NCBI RefSeq assembly: GCF_014054725.1
Contig: NZ_CP059563.1
Coordinates: forward strand, 1,825,749-1,889,748
DNA from: Conchiformibius steedae
GTDB taxonomy: Bacteria; Pseudomonadota; Gammaproteobacteria; Burkholderiales; Neisseriaceae
Direction of reading: 5' to 3'
DNA length: 64,000 nucleotides
A model generated the notes under the pieces. The model saw nothing but the letters and a program-made list of their open reading frames with translations, had not been told where the DNA came from and ran no database searches. Both the position numbers and the translations under genes were made by a program. This document shows positions 17,011 through 27,738 of the stretch, piece after piece; the first letter of the stretch is position 1; each line of letters opens with the position of its first letter.

Positions 17011-17907
17011 TTGAAGCACCACTTTTTTCCAAGCGATGCGCCTGAAAATACGGCACAAATTACCGCTGCTTACGGTCGCCGCTACACCGTGCGTCTGGCA
17101 GACGGCACCACTTACGAAGCCAGCACCCGCAGCAAACGCAGCGATTTTGCCTGTGGCGATTTTGTGCGTATTGGCATATTAAATAGCGCACAGGCAGTGA
17201 TTGAAGAATATTTGCCGCGCCACAGCCTGCTTTACCGCCAAGATGCTTGGAAAAGCAAATTAATTGCGGCGAATGTTGAGCAGATTCTGATTGTTACGGC
17301 TGCTGTTCCCGCACCCAACGAAATCTTGTTGCAACGGGCATTGATTGCGGCGGAAGCAGCGGGCGTTGAACCCTTAATCGTTGTTAATAAAACCGATTTA
17401 CCCGAAACAGCCGATTGGTTGGCGCGTTTGGAAGCGTACCGCGCCTTGTCTTACCGTGTAACGACGTTGTCGGCTTTGCATTCGGTAGCGGAACTGCCCC
17501 CGCTGTTGCAAGGCAAAAGCAATATTTTATTGGGCGCAAGCGGGGTGGGGAAATCCACGCTAACCAATGCGCTATTGGGACAAAATCACGCCCGCACGGG
17601 GGATTTATCAGCAGCTTTGGGCAGTGGCAAACACACCACCACTCACGCCCAACTGTATGATTTGGATTCGGAAACGCAGTTAATTGATTCCCCTGGTTTG
17701 CAGGAATTCGGTTTACACCACATCGCCGCAGAAGAATTGGCACAGTATTTCCCCGAAATGCGTCCGCTGTTGGGACAATGCCGTTTTCACAATTGCAGCC
17801 ATCGCGCCGAACCTGCTTGCGCCCTGAAAAACGCTGCCGAACAAGGCATGATTCGCGCCGAACGGCTGGCGTTTTTGCAAAAATTGACTGACGAACTTAA
17901 GCGCTAA
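17011..17907 (+). CDS. rsgA: Ribosome small subunit-dependent GTPase A
   Basis: Circularly permuted GTPase in late 30S maturation. The 298-residue protein has an OB-fold N-terminus, then motifs in permuted order: NKTD (126-129), Walker A GASGVGKST (175-183), DSPG (226-229). A C-terminal zinc site follows with Cys257, Cys262, His264 and Cys270, spaced exactly as in E. coli RsgA. The start is TTG five bases after the lapB stop; GAGG upstream supports it and there is no nearby in-frame ATG. Confidence 0.94.
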   Translation: MKHHFFPSDAPENTAQITAAYGRRYTVRLADGTTYEASTRSKRSDFACGDFVRIGILNSAQAVIEEYLPRHSLLYRQDAWKSKLIAANVEQILIVTAAVPAPNEILLQRALIAAEAAGVEPLIVVNKTDLPETADWLARLEAYRALSYRVTTLSALHSVAELPPLLQGKSNILLGASGVGKSTLTNALLGQNHARTGDLSAALGSGKHTTTHAQLYDLDSETQLIDSPGLQEFGLHHIAAEELAQYFPEMRPLLGQCRFHNCSHRAEPACALKNAAEQGMIRAERLAFLQKLTDELKR

Positions 17908-17932
17908 TTTTCAAATAAATAAAGGATTAAGC

Positions 17933-18583
17933 ATGCAAAAAGTCATCGCGATTGACGGACCTTCCGCTTCGGGCAAAGGCACGGTGGCTGCCCGTGTTGC
18001 CGCCGCGTTGGGTTATGCCTATTTGGATTCGGGCGCACTCTACCGCTTAACCGCGCTTTACGCTCAAAATCAAGGCATTGAGTGGACGGATGAAGCTGCC
18101 CTCGCCCAACTCACCGCCGAACTGCCCGCCGAATTTATTGACGGGCGCATTTTATTGGCAGGCGACGACGTATCTGCCGCCATCCGCAGCGAAAGCATCG
18201 GCATGGGCGCATCTGCCGTGGCTGCCCTGCCCGCCGTCCGCACCGCCCTGCTGCAACGCCAGCGCGATTTTTTAAGCGCACAAGGCTTGGTGGCAGACGG
18301 GCGCGATATCGGCGCCATCGTTTTTCCTGATGCCGAATTGAAAATTTTTCTGACTGCCGATGCCCACATCCGCGCCGAACGCCGTGCCAAGCAATTGGGC
18401 TTACCATTAGAAGGCATTGAGTTTGAACGGATTCTATCCGATATTGAAGCACGCGACGAAGCCGACCGCCGCCGCCCCGTTGCCCCGCTGCGCCAGTTGC
18501 CCGATGCCCTGCTGCTGGATACCTCTGCATTAAGTATTGAAGAATCGGTAAAAAAAGTGCTTGATTGGTATCACAAAAAATAA
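17933..18583 (+). CDS. cmk: Cytidylate kinase
   Basis: Phosphorylates CMP and dCMP. The 216-residue protein has the P-loop GPSASGKGT (9-17), YLDSGALYRL and GRDIGAIVFPDAELKIFLTA, the standard Cmk signatures. The ATG follows AAAGGATTAAGC. It lies upstream of rpsA, a gene order common in proteobacteria. Confidence 0.95.
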   Translation: MQKVIAIDGPSASGKGTVAARVAAALGYAYLDSGALYRLTALYAQNQGIEWTDEAALAQLTAELPAEFIDGRILLAGDDVSAAIRSESIGMGASAVAALPAVRTALLQRQRDFLSAQGLVADGRDIGAIVFPDAELKIFLTADAHIRAERRAKQLGLPLEGIEFERILSDIEARDEADRRRPVAPLRQLPDALLLDTSALSIEESVKKVLDWYHKK

Positions 18584-18591
18584 TTTTGCTT

Positions 18592-18831
18592 TATAATGCG
18601 CGTTCACAACGCCTGTGATAGGCACAAAAATAAAAAACATTTTGTTTTTCAACAAAAAATTTTGAAAAGCACAGCGTTTGAAATTTGTTATTTTTGTTCA
18701 AACCTGCCCATTTGCCACACAAACAGGTGTAAGCGAAAGAATTACTTATGTATGCCCCCGTGCCAAGGACGGCGGCATTTGATAACCCCCCACCCCCGCG
18801 CCCCTTGGCGGTGCATTGAAAGCAAGACCAC
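18592..18831 (+). promoter_or_regulatory. rpsA promoter (-10) and long leader
   Basis: TATAAT at 18592-18597, overlapping the cmk stop region, with no clear -35. If used, it gives an rpsA leader of about 230 bases. S1 represses its own mRNA through a structured leader in E. coli; this length suits such control but no conserved fold was verified. Confidence 0.45.
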
Positions 18832-20505
18832 ATGGAAAATTTTGCCCAGTTGCTTGAAGAGTATTCAGCCACCCAAGAAATGACCCACGGTGAAATCATC
18901 ACCGCAGAAGTTGTTGAGATTACCGATAAATTCGTAATCGTCAATGCCGCATTGAAATCCGAATCGCTGATTGACATCGCCGAATTCAAAAACCCCCAAG
19001 GCGAATTGGAAGTTAAAGTAGGCGATTTTGTTACCGTTACCATCGAATCTGTTGAAAACGGCTTCGGTGAAACCAAATTGTCCCGCGACAAAGCCCGCCG
19101 CGCCGCCGATTGGATTCGTTTGGAAGAAGCCATGGAAGACGGCGAAATCCTGTCCGGCTTTATCAATGGCAAAGTAAAAGGCGGCTTGACCGTGATGATT
19201 AACAGCATCCGTGCTTTCCTGCCCGGTTCGCTGGTGGACATCCGCCCCGTAAAAGACACCTCACACTTTGAAGGCAAAGAAATTGAATTCAAAGTGATTA
19301 AATTGGACAAAAAACGCAATAACGTGGTCGTTTCCCGCCGTGCCGTGCTGGAAGAAACCTTGGGCGAAGAGCGCAAAGCCCTGCTGGAAAACCTGCAGGA
19401 AGACACCATCGTTAAAGGCATCGTGAAAAACATTACCGATTACGGTGCGTTTGTGGACTTGGGCGGCATCGACGGCTTGCTGCACATCACCGATTTGGCA
19501 TGGCGCCGCGTGAAACACCCCAGCGAAGTGCTGGAAGTGGGTCAAGAAGTGGAAGCCAAAGTATTGCGCTTTGACCAAGACAAACAACGTGTTTCTCTGG
19601 GCTTGAAACAACTGGGCGAAGACCCGTGGGACGGTTTGGCTCGCCGCTATCCGCAAGGCACCCGTCTGTTCGGCAAAGTATCCAACCTGACCGACTACGG
19701 CGCGTTTGTAGAAATCGAGCAAGGCATCGAAGGTTTGGTACACGTTTCCGAAATGGACTGGACCAACAAAAACGTTCATCCGAGCAAAGTTGTTCAATTG
19801 GGCGACGAAGTAGAAGTGATGATTTTGGACATCGACGAAGACAAACGCCGCATCAGCTTGGGCATGAAACAATGTCAAGCCAACCCGTGGCAAGATTTTG
19901 AAGCCAACTACAATAAAGGCGACAAAATCAAAGGCGCGGTTAAATCCATTACCGATTTCGGCGTATTCGTGGGCTTGCCTGGTAATATCGACGGCTTGGT
20001 ACACCTGTCTGATTTGTCTTGGAGCGAAAGCGGCGAAGAAGCGGTTCGCAAATACAAAAAAGGCGAAGAAGTGGAAGCCGTTGTGTTGGCCATTGATGTG
20101 GAAAAAGAACGCATTTCTTTGGGCATCAAACAACTGGAAGGCGACCCCTTCGGTAACTTTATCAGCGTAAACGACAAAGGTTCACTGGTAAAAGGTTCTG
20201 TGAAGTCTGTGGAAGCCAAAGGCGCATTGATTGAGCTGGCGGAAGAAGTGGAAGGCTACCTGCCCGCTTCCGAATTTGACAGCGAACGCGTGGAAGATTT
20301 GTCCACCAAGCTGAAAGAAGGCGATGAAGTGGAAGCGGTTATCATCACGATTGACCGTAAGAGCCGCAACATCAAACTGTCTGTTAAAGCCAAAGACGAA
20401 AAAGACAACCGCGACGCACTCAAATCCGTTAATGCGGCTTCTGCTGCCAATGCGGGTACCACCAGCTTGGGCGACTTGCTGAAAGCTTCTTTGGGTAAAC
20501 AATAA
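18832..20505 (+). CDS. rpsA: 30S ribosomal protein S1
   Basis: RNA-binding protein that brings mRNA to the 30S subunit. The 557-residue product has six S1 repeats. The first two are divergent; repeats 3-6 carry [60 protein letters not shown] and [20 protein letters not shown]. Length is standard. Followed after 17 bases by ihfB, a conserved neighbour. Confidence 0.97.
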   Translation: MENFAQLLEEYSATQEMTHGEIITAEVVEITDKFVIVNAALKSESLIDIAEFKNPQGELEVKVGDFVTVTIESVENGFGETKLSRDKARRAADWIRLEEAMEDGEILSGFINGKVKGGLTVMINSIRAFLPGSLVDIRPVKDTSHFEGKEIEFKVIKLDKKRNNVVVSRRAVLEETLGEERKALLENLQEDTIVKGIVKNITDYGAFVDLGGIDGLLHITDLAWRRVKHPSEVLEVGQEVEAKVLRFDQDKQRVSLGLKQLGEDPWDGLARRYPQGTRLFGKVSNLTDYGAFVEIEQGIEGLVHVSEMDWTNKNVHPSKVVQLGDEVEVMILDIDEDKRRISLGMKQCQANPWQDFEANYNKGDKIKGAVKSITDFGVFVGLPGNIDGLVHLSDLSWSESGEEAVRKYKKGEEVEAVVLAIDVEKERISLGIKQLEGDPFGNFISVNDKGSLVKGSVKSVEAKGALIELAEEVEGYLPASEFDSERVEDLSTKLKEGDEVEAVIITIDRKSRNIKLSVKAKDEKDNRDALKSVNAASAANAGTTSLGDLLKASLGKQ

Positions 20506-20522
20506 ACTAAGTAGGTTAAGCT

Positions 20523-20837
20523 ATGACCAAATCCGAACTGATGGCACGTTTGGCAGACCTGTTTATGCAAAAAAACAGCCATGCCCAACTGCAAAACAAA
20601 GACATCGAATACAGTGTCAAAGTTTTGGTAGATACCATGACACGCTCGCTGGCACGCGGTCAGCGCATTGAAATCCGCGGCTTCGGCAGCTTCGATTTAA
20701 ACCACCGCCCTGCGCGTATCGGCCGCAATCCGAAAACCGGTGAGCGCGTGGACGTGCCTGCCAAATATGTCCCCCATTTCAAACCGGGCAAGGAATTGCG
20801 CGAACGCGTAGACCAAGCGGCAAAACGCAAGGGCTAA
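20523..20837 (+). CDS. ihfB: Integration host factor subunit beta
   Basis: DNA-bending protein that pairs with IHF alpha. The 104-residue product has the HU/IHF fold with the DNA-arm signature [20 protein letters not shown] followed by NPKTGE. The C-terminus is slightly longer than E. coli IhfB (VDQAAKRKG). Confidence 0.95.
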   Translation: MTKSELMARLADLFMQKNSHAQLQNKDIEYSVKVLVDTMTRSLARGQRIEIRGFGSFDLNHRPARIGRNPKTGERVDVPAKYVPHFKPGKELRERVDQAAKRKG

Positions 20838-20867
20838 TGCGGCAATCTGTATTCGGATAAGTAAAAA

Positions 20868-20899
20868 AACACCATGAAAATTTAATTTTCATGGTGTTT
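20868..20899. terminator. Bidirectional intrinsic terminator
   Basis: AACACCATGAAAATT and AATTTTCATGGTGTT form a perfect stem with T runs on both strands. It separates ihfB (plus) from the convergent OmpA-like gene (minus). Confidence 0.9.
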
Positions 20900-20926
20900 T
20901 GTTTTTATACTGATAAAGTAAAAAAA

Positions 20927-21580
20927 TTAGTTGGCTTTGGGGTTAATCAGGATTTCCACACGACGGTTTTGGGCGCGTCCTTCAGGCGTGGCATTGGAAG
21001 CAATGGGCTGATAAGAACCGCGTCCTGCCACACTCATGCGGCTGGCTGCCACACCACGGCTGTTCAGGTATTGCGCCACAGAATTGGCACGGTTTTGCGA
21101 CAAGGGATTGTTGATTTCATCGTTACCTGTGCTGTCGGTATGACCGATGATGCTGATGGTGGTATCGGTGTACATTGCCAAAGTTTGCGCGGCTTTGTCC
21201 AAAGAGCTTTGCGCGTGCGGCGATAAATCATAACGTCCTGTGGCAAACGTTACGCTTTCGGGCATGGTCAGCTTGATTTGATTACCTTCACGCGCCACTT
21301 CCACACCGGTATTTGCCAGCGATTCGCGCAATTTTTTCTCTTGGTAGTCCATGTAACCGCCTACACCCGCACCCACTGCGCCACATGCCGCAGCCGAATT
21401 ACGCGCACCTTTGCTGCCGTGGGTAATCGCGCCGATAATGCCGCAGGTAACGGCTGCGCCCACACCATAAACCGCTGTTTTGCTGGCGCTGCGCTCGCCG
21501 GTATTCGGATTGGTTACACAGCCGCTCAAGCCCAAAGCAGCAGCCACAGCCACTACGATTGCCGATTGAAACAGTTTCAT
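20927..21580 (-). CDS. OmpA-family lipoprotein with glycine-zipper region
   Basis: A 217-residue lipoprotein: signal peptide with lipobox LGLSGC (Cys21), a glycine-rich zipper segment (VYGVGAAVTCGIIGAITHG and AACGAVGAGVGGYMDYQ), then an OmpA C-terminal peptidoglycan-binding domain (about 105-215) with IIGHTDSTGNDEINNPLSQNR and NRRVEI. This domain order resembles E. coli YiaD. It should tether the outer membrane to peptidoglycan. The start at 21580 has AAGGAGC upstream. Confidence 0.9.
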   Translation of the reverse strand: MKLFQSAIVVAVAAALGLSGCVTNPNTGERSASKTAVYGVGAAVTCGIIGAITHGSKGARNSAAACGAVGAGVGGYMDYQEKKLRESLANTGVEVAREGNQIKLTMPESVTFATGRYDLSPHAQSSLDKAAQTLAMYTDTTISIIGHTDSTGNDEINNPLSQNRANSVAQYLNSRGVAASRMSVAGRGSYQPIASNATPEGRAQNRRVEILINPKAN

Positions 21581-21672
21581 TGTTTGCTCCTTAAAATAAT
21601 CAAAATAAAACACATACTATAACGCAACTGCCACGCCTATTGTAAAAATTGACGTTATTTTTACACGCAGTT

Positions 21673-22425
21673 TCACGCAGGATTGGCTTCATCAAAAAAC
21701 AGGCATTCCACACCGAATTGTGCCGACAAAGCCTCGCCTAAAGCACGAATACCGCCGCGCTCGGTGGCGTGATGCCCCGCCGACACAAACGCCACGCCTG
21801 TTTCGTTGGCAAGATGATATTGCGCTTCGGAAATCTCGCCTGTTAGATACACGTCTGCGCCTGCATCAATCGCCGTTTGAAAAAAGCCCTGCGCCCCGCC
21901 CGTACACCACGCAATCCGTTTTAAAGGCTGTTCGGGTGCACCTGCAAACACCGCTTCGCGCCCCAGTTTTTCCGCCACCGCCGCCAACAGCTTGGCAAGC
22001 GTGTTCTGACTGCTGGGCAATTCGCCGATATTCATCAGGTTTTGCTCGCCAAAACGCTTTTCAATTTTCCAATCAAACAGTTGTGCCAATTGGGCGTTGT
22101 TGCCCAATTCGGGGTGCGCGTCCAAAGGCAAATGATAGCCCGCCATATTGATGTTGTGCGCCAACAGCGCGGCAATACGCTGTTTTTTCCATCCCGTAAT
22201 GGTAACAGGTTCGCTTTTCCAAAACATACCGTGATGCACCAGCAATAATTGGGCGTTTTGGGCGGCAGCGTAATCAATCGCGGCGCGGCTGGCAGTCACG
22301 GCGGTAATGATTTTATCAACCTGTTCTGTGCCTTCCACCTGCAAGCCGTTGGGGGCATAGTCTTTAAACAGCGCGGTTTGCAACACTTCATCGCAATACT
22401 GCAAAATATCTTGACGCTTGGACAT
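21673..22425 (-). CDS. Nif3-like dinuclear metal centre protein
   Basis: A 250-residue protein of the Nif3/YbgI family, which forms toroidal hexamers with two metal ions per subunit; the reaction is not established, although GTP cyclohydrolase I type 2 is a common annotation. Motifs: LLLVHHGMFW (metal His pair), GYHLPLDAHPELGNNAQLA, and C-terminal SAGHHATERGG. Start at 22425 has GAAGGAAAT upstream; the family N-terminus supports it. Confidence 0.9.
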   Translation of the reverse strand: MSKRQDILQYCDEVLQTALFKDYAPNGLQVEGTEQVDKIITAVTASRAAIDYAAAQNAQLLLVHHGMFWKSEPVTITGWKKQRIAALLAHNINMAGYHLPLDAHPELGNNAQLAQLFDWKIEKRFGEQNLMNIGELPSSQNTLAKLLAAVAEKLGREAVFAGAPEQPLKRIAWCTGGAQGFFQTAIDAGADVYLTGEISEAQYHLANETGVAFVSAGHHATERGGIRALGEALSAQFGVECLFFDEANPA

Positions 22426-22497
22426 AAATTTCCTTCGGGGTTTCAAATCGGTATTGGCAAACGGGCAAAACACGCCGTAAATCTGCCGTTTGGGGCT

Positions 22498-22525
22498 TTT
22501 ACAAACGCTTACCGTTGGTTATAAT
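22498..22525 (+). promoter_or_regulatory. Probable promoter of the phosphate transporter gene
   Basis: TTTACA (22498-22503), 16-base spacer, TATAAT (22520-22525). It predicts a leader of about 210 bases in the gap 22426-22744. The leader contains a CCCCG-TTGCG-CGGGG-type hairpin (about 22600-22613) and a short open frame at 22636. Confidence 0.6.
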
Positions 22526-22635
22526 TTCTATAGGCGGTTTGACGCTGAAACACTGGATTTAAAGCGGTGTTTCGGGTCGGCAAACTGGCATTATACCGCC
22601 CCGTTGCGCGGGGTTTCAAACCCGATAAAGGAATC

Positions 22636-22782
22636 ATGGTCAAAATGAAAACAGTGCCGCATCCGTTGTGTTTGTTGCGTGGGCACTTTTTTTACGCCAT
22701 TTGCCCTGCCGCCGACTTTTTCTCTCTACTGCAAGGAAAAAACTATGTTACAGGCTTCGCCTGCTGCTGCACCCATGCGTAA
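22636..22782 (+). CDS. Possible 48-codon leader ORF overlapping the transporter start
   Basis: ATG at 22636 preceded by AAAGGAATC, a good ribosome site, encoding 48 residues (MVKMKTVPHPLCLLRGHFF at the start; Cys-rich CCCTHA at the end). It overlaps the pit start at 22745 by 38 bases in another frame. No homology is apparent. It could be a regulatory leader peptide or chance. Confidence 0.25.
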   Translation: MVKMKTVPHPLCLLRGHFFYAICPAADFFSLLQGKNYVTGFACCCTHA

Positions 22783-24331
22783 AACCAACACCCTGTTTGC
22801 GGTAATGTTGGTGGTGATGGTTGGATATTTTGTGTATTGGGGTTTGGGCTACACCCACCAAAATCATACCACGTTGTTTTTATTAGCAACGTTTTTCGGT
22901 GTGTTTATGGCGTTTAATATCGGCGGCAATGATGTCGCCAATTCTTTTGGCACATCGGTGGGTGCCGGCACGCTTACCGTTCCGCAAGCGCTGATGGTGG
23001 CGGCGGTGTTTGAAGTCAGTGGCGCGGTGCTGGCAGGCGGCGAAGTAACTGCCACCATCCGCAACGGCATCGTCAATCTCAACGCCCTCCCCATGCAGCC
23101 TTTGGATTTGGTATTTATTATGATGTCCGCGCTGTTGGCTGCTGCGCTGTGGCTGCTGTTTGCCACTTATAAAGGGCTGCCCGTTTCCACCACCCATTCC
23201 ATTATTGGCGGCATTGTCGGCAGCTCGCTGGCATTGGGCTGGCTGATTCCCAATGCCAATGCCTTGGCATTGGTGAAATGGGAAAAAATTGGCGCGATTG
23301 CTGTCTCGTGGGTGTTGTCGCCTGTGCTGGGCGGTGCAGTTTCCTACTTCCTGTTTTCATTGGTCAAAAAACACGTTTTGGACTACAACGACAAAGCCGA
23401 TGAAGCCCTCAAAAAAATCAAAGCCGAGAAAAAACGTTATAAAGAAGAACATAAAAGAAAATTTGAAGACCTTTCCCCCGAAGAAAAACCGCGTATTGCC
23501 GCCGCCATGGCACGCGATGCCGAGATTTACTCGTCCAAATCCGATTTTGACCCTTCCGAGTTAGAATCCAATTACTACAAACGCTTATACGAAATTGAAA
23601 GCCAAAAAAACACCATTGGCGCATACAAAGCCCTAGAATCGTGGGTGCCTGTGATTTCCTCGCTGGCAGGCATGATGATTACCGCCATGCTGCTGTTTAA
23701 AGGCTTGCAAAACCTCAAACTGGGCATGAGCACCCTAACCAACACTTTGATTATCTTGATGGTGGGCGCGTTTATTTGGTTGGCAACCTTTATTTACGCA
23801 CGCACACTCAAGCGCAAAGATTTGGCAAAATCCACCTTTTTGATGTTTTCGTGGATGCAGGTGTTTACTGCTGCGGGTTTTGCGTTTAGCCACGGTGCCA
23901 ACGATATTGCCAACGCCATCGGTCCGTTTGCTGCGATTATGGACGTGCTGCGTACCAACGATATTGGCGCGAGTGCATCTATTCCCCCTGTTGCCATGCT
24001 GACTTTTGGCGTGGCGCTGGTGGTGGGTTTATGGTTTATCGGTAAAGAAGTGATTCAAACCGTGGGTAAAGGCTTGGCGGAATTACATCCTTCGTCTGGC
24101 TTTACCGCCGAATTGTCTGCCGCTACGGTGGTGATGGCGGCTTCGGTGATGGGTTTGCCCGTATCCAGCACGCATATTTTGGTGGGCGCGGTTTTGGGCA
24201 TCGGTTTGGTGAATAAAAATGCCAATTGGCAAATGATGAAACCCATTGGTTTGGCGTGGGTGATTACCCTGCCTGCCGCATCGCTGCTGTCGGTGGGTGC
24301 GTTCTTTGCCTTGCGTGGAATCTTTGGCTGA
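22745..24331 (+). CDS. pit: PiT-family inorganic phosphate transporter
   Basis: A 528-residue inner-membrane symporter for phosphate. Two inverted-topology halves each carry the PiT signature: FNIGGNDVANSFGTSVGAGT near residue 60 and FSHGANDIANAIGPFAAIMD near 385, along with PVSTTHSIIGGIVGSSLALG and PVSSTHILVGAVLGIGLVN. A long charged cytoplasmic loop (about 215-300) separates the halves. Start at 22745 has CAAGGAAAAA upstream. tadA starts one base after the stop. Confidence 0.94.
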   Translation: MLQASPAAAPMRKTNTLFAVMLVVMVGYFVYWGLGYTHQNHTTLFLLATFFGVFMAFNIGGNDVANSFGTSVGAGTLTVPQALMVAAVFEVSGAVLAGGEVTATIRNGIVNLNALPMQPLDLVFIMMSALLAAALWLLFATYKGLPVSTTHSIIGGIVGSSLALGWLIPNANALALVKWEKIGAIAVSWVLSPVLGGAVSYFLFSLVKKHVLDYNDKADEALKKIKAEKKRYKEEHKRKFEDLSPEEKPRIAAAMARDAEIYSSKSDFDPSELESNYYKRLYEIESQKNTIGAYKALESWVPVISSLAGMMITAMLLFKGLQNLKLGMSTLTNTLIILMVGAFIWLATFIYARTLKRKDLAKSTFLMFSWMQVFTAAGFAFSHGANDIANAIGPFAAIMDVLRTNDIGASASIPPVAMLTFGVALVVGLWFIGKEVIQTVGKGLAELHPSSGFTAELSAATVVMAASVMGLPVSSTHILVGAVLGIGLVNKNANWQMMKPIGLAWVITLPAASLLSVGAFFALRGIFG

Positions 24332-24332
24332 T

Positions 24333-25121
24333 ATGTTGGATATTTTTCCACCCCTGCCCAAACAGGTTCAAACCAATTTGGCGCACTTTGGTATCCGCAA
24401 CGCACAAGACTTGCGCCATGCCGACCCCTGCCGTGTGTTTTTACTGCTCAAGCAAAATGGTGGCATCACCAAGCGCGTGTTTTGGCAATTGGTTGCCTTG
24501 GCGCAAGGCTTGGAACACACGGCACAATTAAGCGATTCCGCTCGCACCCTTTGGGAACAACGCCTGCGCGACTGTCCGCCTGTTGCCCTGTTCCCCCCGC
24601 CCAATGAAATGGAAAAATGGATGCGCGTGGCACTGCTGGAAGCCAAACGCGCAGGCGAAGCGGGCGAAATCCCCGTGGGTGCGGTGGTGGTGCATAAGGG
24701 CAACATCATCGCAGGCGCGGGCAACGCCTGTATCGCCCGCAACAGCGTGGGCGCACACGCCGAAATCCTCGCTTTGGAAAAAGCAGGCAAAATGCTGCAC
24801 AATTACCGTTTGAACGACTGCGATGTGTATGTGAGCCTAGAGCCTTGCTGTATGTGTGCATCTGCCTTGATACAGGCACGAGTGCGCCGCGTGATTTACG
24901 CTGCGCCCGAGCCCAAAACTGGCGCGGCGGGCAGCATTACCAATCTGTTTGCCCTAAAAACGCTTAACGCCCACACCGCCGTACTCGGCGGCATTATGGC
25001 AGAGCAGTCGCAAGAACTGATGCGCAGCTTTTTCCGCCAACGCCGTCAGCGTCCCTGCATCCCAGAAGCCGAAGAAGCGCAAACATCGTCCCCCGAACAA
25101 CCCGACAAGGAACCGACATGA
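24333..25121 (+). CDS. tadA: tRNA adenosine(34) deaminase with N-terminal TfoX_C-like domain
   Basis: Converts A34 to inosine in tRNA-Arg(ACG). The 262-residue protein is longer than usual TadA. The deaminase domain (about 95-235) has the zinc site His142-Ala-Glu144 (GAHAEILALEKAG) and PCCMC with Cys172 and Cys175. The first ~80 residues (LPKQVQTNLAHFGIRNAQDL, CRVFLLLK, ITKRVFWQLVALAQGLE) fit the TfoX/Sxy C-terminal domain, a helix-hairpin-helix-like fold. The tail is Glu/Pro rich. It lies between pit and sixA, overlapping sixA by four bases. Confidence 0.92.
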   Translation: MLDIFPPLPKQVQTNLAHFGIRNAQDLRHADPCRVFLLLKQNGGITKRVFWQLVALAQGLEHTAQLSDSARTLWEQRLRDCPPVALFPPPNEMEKWMRVALLEAKRAGEAGEIPVGAVVVHKGNIIAGAGNACIARNSVGAHAEILALEKAGKMLHNYRLNDCDVYVSLEPCCMCASALIQARVRRVIYAAPEPKTGAAGSITNLFALKTLNAHTAVLGGIMAEQSQELMRSFFRQRRQRPCIPEAEEAQTSSPEQPDKEPT

Positions 25122-25633
25122 CTCTCAACCTGATTTTATGGCGGCACGCCGAAGCCGAAGAAGCCCAAGCAGACGGGCGCGACCTGCCGCGCACCCTTAC
25201 CCGCAAAGGACACAAACAGGCAAAAAAAGCCGCAGCCTATCTGCGTGGCAAACTGCCTGCCGACACCCGCATTTACGTTTCCCAAGCCGCCCGCAGCCAG
25301 CAAACCGCCGACAGCTTGGGCAAAGCCTTTAAAGATTACCACATTACCCCCGCGCTCAATCCCGATGTAGATGCCCGCACCCTGCCCGCGCTGATTAAGA
25401 ACCTCGGCAGCGAAGGACACGCCCTCATTGTCGGACACCAGCCGTGGATAGGACAGCTTTGCGCCTTTCTGCTAAACGGCAATTGGGCGCAACCGCATAT
25501 TTGGTCGGTAAAAAAAGGCGCGTTTTGGTGGTTTCAAATCAAATACGACACAGAAGATAAACTGCATGCCAAATTAAAAATGGTGCTTGCCCCCGCCGAT
25601 TTAGACGAATTGCCCACCCCATCCAACAAATAA
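25118..25633 (+). CDS. sixA: SixA-like phosphohistidine phosphatase
   Basis: Histidine phosphatase superfamily member, 171 residues. The catalytic RHxxx motif is LWRHAEAEE (His10), followed by DLPRTLTRKGHKQAKK, YVSQAARSQQTA and LIVGHQPWIGQL with the second catalytic His. E. coli SixA removes phosphate from Hpt-domain histidines and from NPr; here no target is shown, though an Hpt-bearing kinase is encoded 4 kb away. ATGA overlap with tadA. Confidence 0.87.
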   Translation: MTLNLILWRHAEAEEAQADGRDLPRTLTRKGHKQAKKAAAYLRGKLPADTRIYVSQAARSQQTADSLGKAFKDYHITPALNPDVDARTLPALIKNLGSEGHALIVGHQPWIGQLCAFLLNGNWAQPHIWSVKKGAFWWFQIKYDTEDKLHAKLKMVLAPADLDELPTPSNK

Positions 25634-25638
25634 ACCAA

Positions 25639-25670
25639 ACGCGCCCCGTATCACTACAGGGCGCGTTTTT

Positions 25671-25672
<2 letters not shown>
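25639..25672. terminator. Intrinsic terminator between sixA and pyrG
   Basis: ACGCGCCC and GGGCGCGT form the stem around a CGTATCACTACA loop, followed by T7 on the plus strand. The two genes converge here, with the pyrG stop at its edge. Confidence 0.8.
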
Positions 25673-27299
<1,627 letters not shown>

Positions 27300-27446
27300 T
27301 CAAAACCTGAGTTGGAATGCGCGATTTTAGCCGAAAAACCCCAAAGGCAAAAGTACACCCAAACAAAGCCGTTGCCCCCATACCACACGCCTGCGCGTAA
27401 AAAAAGGTTAAATACAAAGCGTTTGTTTTTGTATTCTTTACAAAAC

Positions 27447-27475
27447 TTGGCACAAGCAGCAGATATGATTATAAT
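27447..27475 (+). promoter_or_regulatory. Promoter of the binding protein/kinase/regulator operon
   Basis: TTGGCA (27447-27452), exactly 17 bases, TATAAT (27470-27475), so transcription should begin near 27482. The leader is then about 257 bases and contains the AAAC repeat at +25 to +84. A stem TTTTTGATT/AATCAAAAA and a small CCCC/GGGG hairpin lie close to the gene. The rest of the 442-base gap (27297-27446), upstream of pyrG, shows no clear promoter for pyrG. Confidence 0.65.
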
Positions 27476-27505
27476 GTGCCACAATTGTTTTTTCTTATTT
27501 TTATA

Positions 27506-27565
27506 AAACAAACAAACAAACAAACAAACAAACAAACAAACAAACAAACAAACAAACAAACAAAC
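27506..27565. repeat. (AAAC)15 tetranucleotide simple-sequence repeat
   Basis: Fifteen uninterrupted AAAC units (TTTG on the minus strand), followed by AAATAC. It is intergenic, between pyrG (minus) and the binding-protein gene (plus), in the predicted leader of the latter. Such tracts gain or lose units by slipped-strand mispairing and often drive phase variation in host-associated Neisseriaceae and Pasteurellaceae. Confidence 0.98.
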
Positions 27566-27738
27566 AAATACAATATAAATCAGGTATTTTTACCCGATTT
27601 AACCACCAAATTCCCCATCCACCGAATCATGCCCGCCCCTTGCCGGTTCGGTGCGCGTTTTTGATTCGGTTTCGTTCCCAATCAAAAAAGCAAGACCATA
27701 GCACCCCTTACGGGGTTTTGAAACGAAAAGGAACTTTG

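Noticed and set aside
27476..27664. Plus-strand open frame through the AAAC repeat (repeated KQTN)
   Set aside because: Its GTG start lies just upstream of the predicted transcription start, it has no ribosome site and it ends before the lipoprotein gene.
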